Part shown: piece by piece, positions 33,587 through 39,843 of the stretch
How the letters are laid out: every line of letters begins with the position of its first letter
How positions within the stretch are numbered: position 1 is the stretch's first letter
Assembly (NCBI GenBank): GCA_002723295.1
Contig: PBNP01000016.1
Coordinates: 1-39,843 of the forward strand
Length of the DNA: 39,843 nucleotides
DNA from: Flavobacteriaceae bacterium
GTDB lineage: Bacteria; Bacteroidota; Bacteroidia; Flavobacteriales; Flavobacteriaceae
Direction of reading: 5' to 3'
Position numbers and translations under genes: made by a program
The notes under the pieces: model-generated
Told to the model about the DNA's origin: nothing
The model's input: the letters and a program-made list of their open reading frames with translations, nothing else
Database searches by the model: none

Positions 33587-34453
33587 TTAATTTGAAAAAT
33601 CAATAAATTTTACTGGATTCAAAGGATAGCCCTCAGACCATAATTCAAAATGAAGATGGAATCCCGTGGAATATTTTCCTGTATTTCCAGCCATAGCAAT
33701 AACTTCTCCAGCCTCTACATTATCTCCTTGCTGTTTGTTTAATGTTGAATTATGCTTATAAATTGATAATAGTCCATATTGATGTTCAATCATAATTACA
33801 TAGCCAGTTTCAGCTGTCCACTCAGAAAAAACAACTGTTCCCCCTGCAACTGCCTTTATAGGGTCGTTTTCATTGAGGGCAATATCAACCGCAAAATGTT
33901 TATCCTCTATACTAAATTCCTCTGAAATAGTTCCTTTAGCAGGGCTATTTAAAAGGAAAAGAGTATTGTCGTCGTTTTCATGAATAATATTATATTTATC
34001 CTCTTGAGCAACAAACTCCCTTAAAAGTGAGTCCTCTTTTGAAGTCTTAGTACTTAAAATTAGTGAAGGTGATAAAGTCTCTGTTGAAACTTTTTCTATT
34101 TCTTGAATTTCTATTTCACCAGCTAGAGCGCTTTTTATTGCCAAAAGATATCTTTGTTGCTTAAGTAGGCTCAGAGAAATAGAATCTATTTTAATCGCAT
34201 TATTAATAGATTGTCTTCTCATTTCTGAAGAAGGATATCCTGGTATGAATTCCTTTATTGGAGAATATGCAATTACAAAATATGTTATTACAAATGTAAT
34301 TATTAAAAAAACGAAGAAAATCAAAACAATATTAATAATTGAAAATTTTAACTGAATTTTTTCCTCAAATGTATCCTCATTTATAACTACTGCTCTATAT
34401 AGATCAAATATTTTTTTAAATCTATTTTTCTTTTCTGACTTTTTCTTTCTCAT
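33587..34453 (-). CDS. M23 family metallopeptidase, membrane-anchored
   Basis: 288 residues: a basic cytoplasmic tail, one membrane segment (about 41-63), a linker helix, and a LytM domain (about 170-285). Unlike the EnvC-like protein at 13776-14996 it keeps all zinc/catalytic residues: H186 and D190 in HFAVD, H234 in YKHNS, and H266-x-H268 in FHLHFEL. It should cut peptidoglycan cross-bridges in the periplasm. The start, ATG 34453, lies only 6 bases after an exact -7 element, so the mRNA is nearly leaderless. It is divergent from tatA and first in the M23-GH3-GT4-pyruvyl transferase-purD run. Confidence 0.92.
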   Translation of the reverse strand: MRKKKSEKKNRFKKIFDLYRAVVINEDTFEEKIQLKFSIINIVLIFFVFLIITFVITYFVIAYSPIKEFIPGYPSSEMRRQSINNAIKIDSISLSLLKQQRYLLAIKSALAGEIEIQEIEKVSTETLSPSLILSTKTSKEDSLLREFVAQEDKYNIIHENDDNTLFLLNSPAKGTISEEFSIEDKHFAVDIALNENDPIKAVAGGTVVFSEWTAETGYVIMIEHQYGLLSIYKHNSTLNKQQGDNVEAGEVIAMAGNTGKYSTGFHLHFELWSEGYPLNPVKFIDFSN

Positions 34454-34459
34454 TCTCTA

Positions 34460-34467
34460 CAAATATA
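34460..34467 (-). promoter_or_regulatory. Bacteroidota -7 element (TATATTTG) for the M23 gene
   Basis: Plus-strand CAAATATA is an exact reverse complement of TAnnTTTG, 6 bases from ATG 34453. It implies a leaderless or near-leaderless transcript. No well-spaced -33 seen. Confidence 0.5.
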
Positions 34468-34520
34468 CAATTTCACTTATGATAAATTATTTTTCAATTT
34501 AGTGTCAATAATTATTTAAT

Positions 34521-34528
34521 TACCTTTG
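34521..34528 (+). promoter_or_regulatory. Bacteroidota -7 element TACCTTTG for tatA
   Basis: Exact TAnnTTTG match; its last base is the first base of the upstream in-frame GTG at 34528, so that GTG cannot be the start of this transcript's coding region. ATG 34546 is 17 bases downstream. Confidence 0.55.
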
Positions 34529-34545
34529 TGTCAAAGAATAAAAAA

Positions 34546-34737
34546 ATGCTAATAACTATTCACTTTGGAATGATTGGTGGGCAACAAATAATTATAATTC
34601 TTGTTGTTATACTTTTGCTTTTTGGTGGGCGCAAAATACCAGAGCTTATGCGTGGTTTAGGTAGTGGTATAAAAGAATTTAAAAAAGCAAGTAAAGAGGA
34701 TGAGGCGCCTGAAAAGGATCAAGAAAAAAGTTCTTAA
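34546..34737 (+). CDS. tatA: twin-arginine translocase TatA/TatE subunit
   Basis: 63 residues from ATG 34546: a short N-terminus, one membrane helix (about 11-26, [17 protein letters not shown]), the hinge FGGRKIPEL and an amphipathic helix [15 protein letters not shown], then an acidic/lysine tail. This is the TatA plan; it forms the export pore for folded twin-arginine proteins at the inner membrane. A six-codon longer frame from GTG 34528 overlaps the -7 element and is rejected. Its TAA and the TAA of the convergent DUF4837 gene share the palindrome TTAA. It is divergent from the M23 gene. Confidence 0.92.
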   Translation: MLITIHFGMIGGQQIIIILVVILLLFGGRKIPELMRGLGSGIKEFKKASKEDEAPEKDQEKSS

Positions 34738-35699
34738 TTTATAAAATTGATACTTTTAATTATTGTTTCAAGCTCAAACATAAAATCTCTTTTGCTTGCT
34801 GATGGGGCAAAAGCAAATCCCTCAACCATAGTATATTTTTCTCCTGAAGGCTCTAATATTGCATAATTAACAAATGGTCCAGCCATAAAATCGTTTGCAA
34901 CTTCCCATGTGCCTTTTGTTATATATGTTTTATTTTGATCTATTACAGTTTTATAATAATATGGGCGATACGCTTTTTCAGTAATCATATAAGAATTCTT
35001 TAGTCTCCCTGGAATATATATTCTCCCTATTGAATCTCTTATTTTAGGAATTGACTCATTAATTTTATCTGTTATAGCATTCTTTGGAACTCTATAAACA
35101 ATTAAATTAAGATGTCCTTTCGGAATTTGTTTTTGTATCCAAGTAAAATTAGCTGTATCCTTAACAACATTATAGGCTGAAGGATATTTTAATTTAATCC
35201 CAAATCTATTTACAATCTCATTTTCTTTGCTTAATGATTTTGACATTCTTCGTAATTTTTCTTTCCTCTCATTTTCATAAAAGAGACCTCGTATTAATGG
35301 CGCGTTTTCTTCCAAATAGAAAATCATTTCATCAGAATCTTTTCCTTTTATTATGACTAAAACTTGAGGGTTTGCATAGATGTTTGAAACCACATTAAGC
35401 CCTGGCAAAGAATCCGTTTCAAATAAAATAATATTTCTTGATTGCCTTGCAAACCCTTTAAATACTTTAGGTTCTAAATAATTAAATGAATATTGAGGTT
35501 CGTCCATTGGAAGTCCTTCATACAACTCTCCAAGAACATCTCTCGTTTTTATTCCTAAGTTTCCTTTCCAATGTTTTTGAGTCATAACTACATTTACTGA
35601 ATTAATATTCCCACTAGAATTGGGAACGTATCTTGACTTTTTAACCTCAGCACAAGACAAAAAACAAATAAAAACAAGTAGAGTGCCCTTTTTAGTCAT
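34734..35699 (-). CDS. DUF4837 family lipoprotein
   Basis: 321 residues. The signal peptide ends in the lipobox CFLSC (Cys16). The body shows [25 protein letters not shown], then [28 protein letters not shown] and [21 protein letters not shown], a pattern I recognise as the Bacteroidota DUF4837 family; function unknown. It is predicted to be anchored to a membrane, facing the periplasm. It lies 17 bases downstream of pgk, on the same strand, and overlaps the tatA stop by 4 bases. Confidence 0.8.
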   Translation of the reverse strand: MTKKGTLLVFICFLSCAEVKKSRYVPNSSGNINSVNVVMTQKHWKGNLGIKTRDVLGELYEGLPMDEPQYSFNYLEPKVFKGFARQSRNIILFETDSLPGLNVVSNIYANPQVLVIIKGKDSDEMIFYLEENAPLIRGLFYENERKEKLRRMSKSLSKENEIVNRFGIKLKYPSAYNVVKDTANFTWIQKQIPKGHLNLIVYRVPKNAITDKINESIPKIRDSIGRIYIPGRLKNSYMITEKAYRPYYYKTVIDQNKTYITKGTWEVANDFMAGPFVNYAILEPSGEKYTMVEGFAFAPSASKRDFMFELETIIKSINFIN

Positions 35700-35716
35700 T
35701 ATTTTAATTTAAAAAA

Positions 35717-36901
35717 TTATGTTTTTAAAGCTTCGACACCAGGGAGAGCTTTTCCTTCTAGAGCCATTAACATCGCCCCTCCTCCTGTTGAGACATAGCT
35801 CATTTTTCTTAATAATCCAAACTTTTTAACTGCTGCTACAGAATCCCCTCCTCCAATCAAGGAAAATGCTCCTTTAGAAGTTGCCATAGAAACCATTTCT
35901 CCTAATGCCATTGTCCCCTTAGCGAAAAATTCAAACTCAAAGACTCCTAATGGTCCATTCCATAAAATTGTTTTAGAATTCCGAATTATAGGCTTAATTT
36001 TCAAAATACTTTCAGGTCCAAAATCAAGCCCTTGCCATCCATCAGGAATTTGTTAGATAGAGCACACTTTTTTATTAGCCATATTGCTAAATGAATCTGC
36101 AATGATTACGTCTGATGGCAAGTGAATAGTAACTCCTTTCCTTTTAGCTTTTTCCATTAACTCTAATGCATAATTACAATAATCCGGTTCGACAATTGAA
36201 TCACCTATTGAACCACCTTGAGCTTTTATGAAAGTATATGCCATTCCTCCTCCAATCAAGATATTATCAACCCTTTCAAATAAGCTTTCTATGATGTTTA
36301 TTTTAGTAGAAATTTTTGCTCCACCTAAAATAGCAAGTATTGGCTTTTTACCAGAGTTAAAAACTTTATCAATTGATTTTAACTCTTTTTCAATTAATTT
36401 TCCTAAATATTTTTTTTTAAAAAATCGAGCTATAACAGCTGTAGAAGAGTGATTTCTATGTGCGCTTCCAAAAGCATCATTAATATATACTGATCCTAAT
36501 TTTGAAAGCTTTCTTGCAAAATTAATGTCTCCTTGTGTCTCTTCATCATAAAACCTTACGTTTTCCATAAGTAAAATTTCACCAGATTTAAGTTTTCTGG
36601 CTCTTTTTTCAGCTTGTTCCCCTATTGTTGTTGGTGAAAAATAAATATGTCGCCCTATTATTTTAGATAATGCATTAACAATATGTTTACAGGAAAAATC
36701 TGTGTTGTTTTTTTTCGGTCTTCCAATATGAGTTAACAAAACAACAGATCCGCCAGAGGATAAAACTTTGTTTATTGTTTCTTTAGAAGCTTCAATTCTA
36801 GAGGTATCAGTAATTTTTTGGTTATTATCAAATGGCACGTTAAAATCGGCTCTAATTATTGCCCTTTCTCCCGAAAAATTTATATTATCAATTGTCAGCA
36901 T
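35717..36901 (-). pseudogene. pgk: phosphoglycerate kinase interrupted by one in-frame stop codon
   Basis: Read from ATG 36901 the frame gives 282 residues of PGK (RADFNVPF, LLTHIGRP, LMENVRFY, AILGGAKISTK, GGGMAYTF) and then meets TAA at 36053-36055. The same frame continues without shift through [39 protein letters not shown] and the closing [14 protein letters not shown] to a stop at 35717. Total length is 394 codons plus the final stop, the normal PGK size. There is no insertion, deletion or frameshift; only codon 283 is wrong. The missing part contains the nucleotide-binding GGGDS loop, so a truncated product would be inactive. PGK is central to glycolysis and gluconeogenesis. A base error or a rare population variant is likelier than true loss. 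Confidence 0.88.
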
Positions 36902-37031
36902 CGTGTTTTTTGGTTTTACTAAAATAATAGATTTTTAAAGGAATATATCACTTTTTACAAGGTATGAAATCTGCCTTAATGTTAAAGGCAAATAATGTGT
37001 ACATTTAAACTGATAATGCTATAAAAATAAA

Positions 37032-38105
37032 ATGGAAAAATTTTGGGGTAACGATACTTTATCGACTCAAATTAAGAATGAATTAGAAAAAAAAATAATT
37101 CCTCCCTGTAGATTAATTGTTGATTCTTATGGTTGTGGCGGTCTTCTATTTGGTCTTGAAATAGCCTCTGATTTATTAGGTAGAGAAGCATTGAATCATC
37201 CTGATTTTTACATTAGTTTTCCCGTGATTATATCTGATAAAACTTCTGCTGACTTTATAAAAGACTTTAGAGACTATTTTGCCTCTAACCCATATTGTAG
37301 TTTAAGTGAATGGGCACAAAATATTAACTTATCAAAGAATAAACAAACAACTATTGGTAAACGGGAGGTAGATTTAATTCATGAAAAAATGTTTCTTAAG
37401 CCTTACGAAGGAAAAAACAAAGTTTGCCTTATTTGGTCTCCTGAAAGTCTTAATATTGTAGCAGCCAATAAACTTTTAAAGCTTATTGAAGAGCCTCCCA
37501 ATAATACATATTTCATTTTGGTTAGTGAAGAGCCTGAGCAAATTATAGAAACAATCATATCTAGATCAAATATTATTATTATTCCTCCCATAAAAATTGA
37601 AGAAATGGAGGAAAAATTGTATAAAAACGGTGTGAAGGAATCAAATAAAATTGCCATAGCATCTTCTGGAAGCTGGAGAAAGGCATTACAATTATGCAAA
37701 GGGTCAGAATTAACTAAAAATTATGAAAAATTGTGGATTACTGGTCTAAGAATTGCCTTTAAATGTAATGTAAACAAAAGTTCTTTTATCTCTATGCTGG
37801 ATTGGGCAGAAGAAGTTTCCAAATTAAATAGAGATGAACAAAAAGATTTAATCCAAACAGCCTTAGAAATTTTTAGATCGGCTTTATTAATTAACTATAA
37901 TAGTGGGTCGGTTGTAACATATATAAGTCAAAATAATTTTGAGCTTTCAAAATTAGCGCCATTTATTCACAGCTCAAATGCTCTAGAATTAGTCGATGCT
38001 CTAGAAAAGTCTCGTTTTGAAATTAAAAGAAATGCCAATTCAAAAATTTTATTTTCAAATCTAATGATTAAAATTTCTTTCCTTTTAAATCAAAAAGAAG
38101 ATTAG
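37032..38105 (+). CDS. holB: DNA polymerase III subunit delta' (clamp loader)
   Basis: 357 residues. The AAA+ clamp-loader core is recognisable by HPDFYISFPVI, KVCLIWSPESLNIVAANKLLKLIEEPPNNTYFILVSEEPEQIIETIISRS and the helical C-terminal domain. The loop where Walker A would be reads DSYGCGGLLFG, without the GK(T/S), as expected for a delta' stator that does not hydrolyse ATP. It loads the sliding clamp at replication forks with DnaX and HolA. It is divergent from pgk; a weak -7 TACATTTA lies at 37000-37007. Its TAG shares TTAG with the TAA of the convergent methyltransferase gene. Confidence 0.85.
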   Translation: MEKFWGNDTLSTQIKNELEKKIIPPCRLIVDSYGCGGLLFGLEIASDLLGREALNHPDFYISFPVIISDKTSADFIKDFRDYFASNPYCSLSEWAQNINLSKNKQTTIGKREVDLIHEKMFLKPYEGKNKVCLIWSPESLNIVAANKLLKLIEEPPNNTYFILVSEEPEQIIETIISRSNIIIIPPIKIEEMEEKLYKNGVKESNKIAIASSGSWRKALQLCKGSELTKNYEKLWITGLRIAFKCNVNKSSFISMLDWAEEVSKLNRDEQKDLIQTALEIFRSALLINYNSGSVVTYISQNNFELSKLAPFIHSSNALELVDALEKSRFEIKRNANSKILFSNLMIKISFLLNQKED

Positions 38106-38944
38106 TCCCCTTTTTGAAAAATATATATGTTACTAGAAAAATTTCCAGTAATAAGGCCAATAAGATTAGATATAGTTCCTATTAAAGCAGAAATAATCCA
38201 AGGAAACATAAGCCCTTGGTTTGTCGATGACAACAATGAAATATAATATGCATCAAACAAAAGTGCTTTTTTAGTTTTAAATACAAAGCCTTCTTTTTCA
38301 ATTAACTTTATAATTCCTTTTGATGTAAAATGCCAAAGATGCCTGGGCACATCAAGGGCAGCCCAGTGTTCTTTAAACACCTGAGAATCAAAGCTTTGTA
38401 TGTTTGGAAGGGCAACTATTAATGCTCCTTTTTTGTCTATTTTATGTTTAATTTTAGAAACTAATTTAGCTGGATTTTCTATATGCTCAAGAACATGCCA
38501 CAAAGTAATTGCATTGAACTGGTTTTCTTTTACTTCTTCTATATTTTTGTAAACTTTTAAGTTTTTTGATTTACATATATTAAAAGCTAAGTTGTTGTTT
38601 TCAACCCCAACTGAAAAAATGTTTTTTGATGTTGTATATATTAAAAAATCACCAATTCCACATCCAAAATCTAATACTTTAAAATTAGAAAAAGATTTTT
38701 CTAACAAGCCATATTTATATTTTAACATTATCCTTTTAGCGAAATTATATAATAAATCTGTTGTGCTGGTAGCTTTTTTTTGGTGCGATCTGTACCTGTC
38801 AGAAATATAAAATTTATCTAGGCTTTCATCAAAATTAATTTCTGTTTTGGCAATTGTTTTTGACTTATTCCAAAAAATTGAAAATTTTCTTCCAGTAACT
38901 AAATAGTCTTGTGTTGTGCAGTAAAGATTATTATATTCACTCAT
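38102..38944 (-). CDS. class I SAM-dependent methyltransferase
   Basis: 280 residues from ATG 38944 (a GTG at 38956 adds four residues). Motif I VLDFGCGIGDFL (SAM-binding GxGxG), motif II SVGVENNN, and ITLWHVLEHIENPA (motif IV region, typical of the UbiG/Methyltransf_23 type) are clear. The DVPRHLWHFTSKG stretch with a hydrophobic C-terminus occurs in methyltransferases of surface-glycan or lipid substrates. Substrate unknown. It follows mnmG on the same strand (about 23 bases), a common flavobacterial pairing. Confidence 0.85.
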   Translation of the reverse strand: MSEYNNLYCTTQDYLVTGRKFSIFWNKSKTIAKTEINFDESLDKFYISDRYRSHQKKATSTTDLLYNFAKRIMLKYKYGLLEKSFSNFKVLDFGCGIGDFLIYTTSKNIFSVGVENNNLAFNICKSKNLKVYKNIEEVKENQFNAITLWHVLEHIENPAKLVSKIKHKIDKKGALIVALPNIQSFDSQVFKEHWAALDVPRHLWHFTSKGIIKLIEKEGFVFKTKKALLFDAYYISLLSSTNQGLMFPWIISALIGTISNLIGLITGNFSSNIYIFQKGD

Positions 38945-38967
38945 TTTGTGTTCCACGTCAAATCGTT

Positions 38968-39843
38968 TTATCTACCTAAAGCTACTAAAATAGCGCTTAT
39001 ATCACTTGGCTTAATCCCGCTTATTCTACTAAGATGGGACATTGTAGATGGTTTAATATTATTAAGTTTTTCAATTGCTTCATTTGATAATGATGCAAGT
39101 TTTGAGTAATCAAACTTTATTGGAATATTGATGTTATCAAGTCTATTAATTTTATCGGCAATTAATTTTTCCTTATTAATATAACCAGCGTATTTTATTT
39201 CAATCTCAGCTTGTTCAAGAGCTAAAGGAGTAATTTTATTTTTTTTTAAAAAAACAGAAACATCCGTAAGCCTTTTAAGGTCATTTACATAAATATTTGG
39301 TCGGGAAAGAATTTTATTTAGTTTCTGCTTTTGTTTGATTAATGAAGATTTTTTCTCTTTAAGTATAATGTTTACTTTGTTTTTGTCAATACTTGTCTTT
39401 TTAAAAAAGGCTAAAGCCTTATCTTTTAAACCAATTTTCTTCTTTAATAGTTTGAGTCTTTCCCTTGATGCTAATCCTAGGTCGTAAGAAATTGAAGTAA
39501 GTCTTGAGTCAGCATTGTCTTGTCGGAGCAAGGTTCTAAATTCAGCTCTAGAAGTAAACATTCTGTAGGGTTCGTCTGTTCCTTTTAAAACAAGGTCGTC
39601 AATTAGTACTCCAATGTATGCCTCATTCCTCTTTAAAATAAATGGGGGCTTACTATTAGTTTTTAAATTTGCATTTATGCCTGCCATCAACCCCTGCGCA
39701 GCAGCTTCCTCATACCCAGTAGTGCCGTTTATTTGTCCAGCAAAATATAAATTATTTATATTTTTTGTTTCTAAACTTGTTTTCAGTTGAGTAGGCTGAA
39801 AATAATCATATTCAATAGCATATCCAGGTCTAAAAAATTTAAC
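38968..39843 (-). CDS. mnmG: tRNA uridine-5-carboxymethylaminomethyl modification enzyme MnmG (GidA), C-terminal part
   Basis: The frame enters from the right edge and gives 291 residues, roughly the last half of the protein. It begins [16 protein letters not shown] and continues [68 protein letters not shown], all MnmG hallmarks. The C-terminal helical domain ends [21 protein letters not shown], which contacts tRNA. With MnmE it installs cmnm5 at U34 of several tRNAs. An ATG inside at 39690 is not the start; the gene extends beyond the window. Confidence 0.97.
   Translation of the reverse strand, partial: VKFFRPGYAIEYDYFQPTQLKTSLETKNINNLYFAGQINGTTGYEEAAAQGLMAGINANLKTNSKPPFILKRNEAYIGVLIDDLVLKGTDEPYRMFTSRAEFRTLLRQDNADSRLTSISYDLGLASRERLKLLKKKIGLKDKALAFFKKTSIDKNKVNIILKEKKSSLIKQKQKLNKILSRPNIYVNDLKRLTDVSVFLKKNKITPLALEQAEIEIKYAGYINKEKLIADKINRLDNINIPIKFDYSKLASLSNEAIEKLNNIKPSTMSHLSRISGIKPSDISAILVALGR

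Noticed and set aside
35717-36055. Frameshift or separate short gene downstream of pgk
   Set aside because: The C-terminal PGK segment is in exactly the same frame as the N-terminal part (48 bases between its TTG and the stop, all in frame and PGK-like), so this is one gene with one nonsense codon.
36972-36990. Small hairpin TGCCTT...AAGGCA between pgk and holB
   Set aside because: Only a 6-bp stem, no T-run and no clear relation to either promoter; too weak to call.
39690-39690. ATG at 39690 as the start of a short gene
   Set aside because: The frame continues to the right edge through the conserved MnmG motifs [11 protein letters not shown] and [13 protein letters not shown]; the ATG is internal.

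Overview
The window is a strongly AT-rich, densely packed chromosomal segment from a bacterium of the Bacteroidota, most likely a marine Flavobacteriia with a streamlined genome. The evidence is gene content and signals together. It carries gliding/type IX secretion genes (gldH, a porW/sprE-type TPR lipoprotein), an ATP synthase operon without atpD/atpC, and Bacteroidota-restricted families (DUF4292, DUF4837, DUF4254, the DUF6341/DUF6427 type, HU-CCDC81/SPOR). Several genes are preceded by the Bacteroidota -7 element TAnnTTTG, and Shine-Dalgarno sequences are essentially absent. I saw no rRNA, tRNA, CRISPR array, IS element or phage gene, and no gene-free stretch longer than about 230 bases.

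Layout. 1-3.5 kb is the least conserved part: a cut-off DUF262 (GmrSD-type) gene, a possible tiny membrane peptide, two small lipoproteins, a small membrane protein, an outer-membrane barrel and an LpxR-like barrel. 3.5-13.8 kb holds housekeeping genes: GNAT acetyltransferase, QueD/PTPS enzyme, class A PBP overlapping gldH, TrhO, an exported M24 peptidase, recA, an acyltransferase, trpS and an HU/SPOR protein. 13.8-24.7 kb is one long minus-strand block. Read in the direction of transcription it runs porW/sprE, bactofilin, atpZ, a small membrane protein, atpB-E-F-H-A-G, dut, DUF4292 lipoprotein and an EnvC-like degenerate M23 protein. 24.9-28.8 kb has a three-domain flavin/iron-sulfur reductase, a GT9 glycosyltransferase with DUF4254, and the DUF6427/DUF6341 pair. 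28.8-34.5 kb (minus strand) runs M23 peptidase, GH3-family enzyme, GT4 glycosyltransferase, polysaccharide pyruvyl transferase and purD, an envelope or glycan cluster. 34.5 kb to the end has tatA, a DUF4837 lipoprotein, pgk, DNA polymerase III delta', a methyltransferase and the C-terminal part of mnmG.

The most notable points are these. pgk is broken by a single in-frame TAA although the rest of the gene is intact and in frame. A 22-bp dyad lies directly in front of dut. The envelope gene porW/sprE and a bactofilin head the ATP synthase block. A GH3-family amide synthetase sits in a glycosylation cluster. A truncated DUF262 defence-type gene lies at the left edge. Convergent genes have interlocking or abutting stop codons. 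Promoter positions move the starts of four genes downstream of the longest reading frame. I did not find a clear, complete, previously undescribed multi-gene system; most of the window is recognisable flavobacterial core genome.
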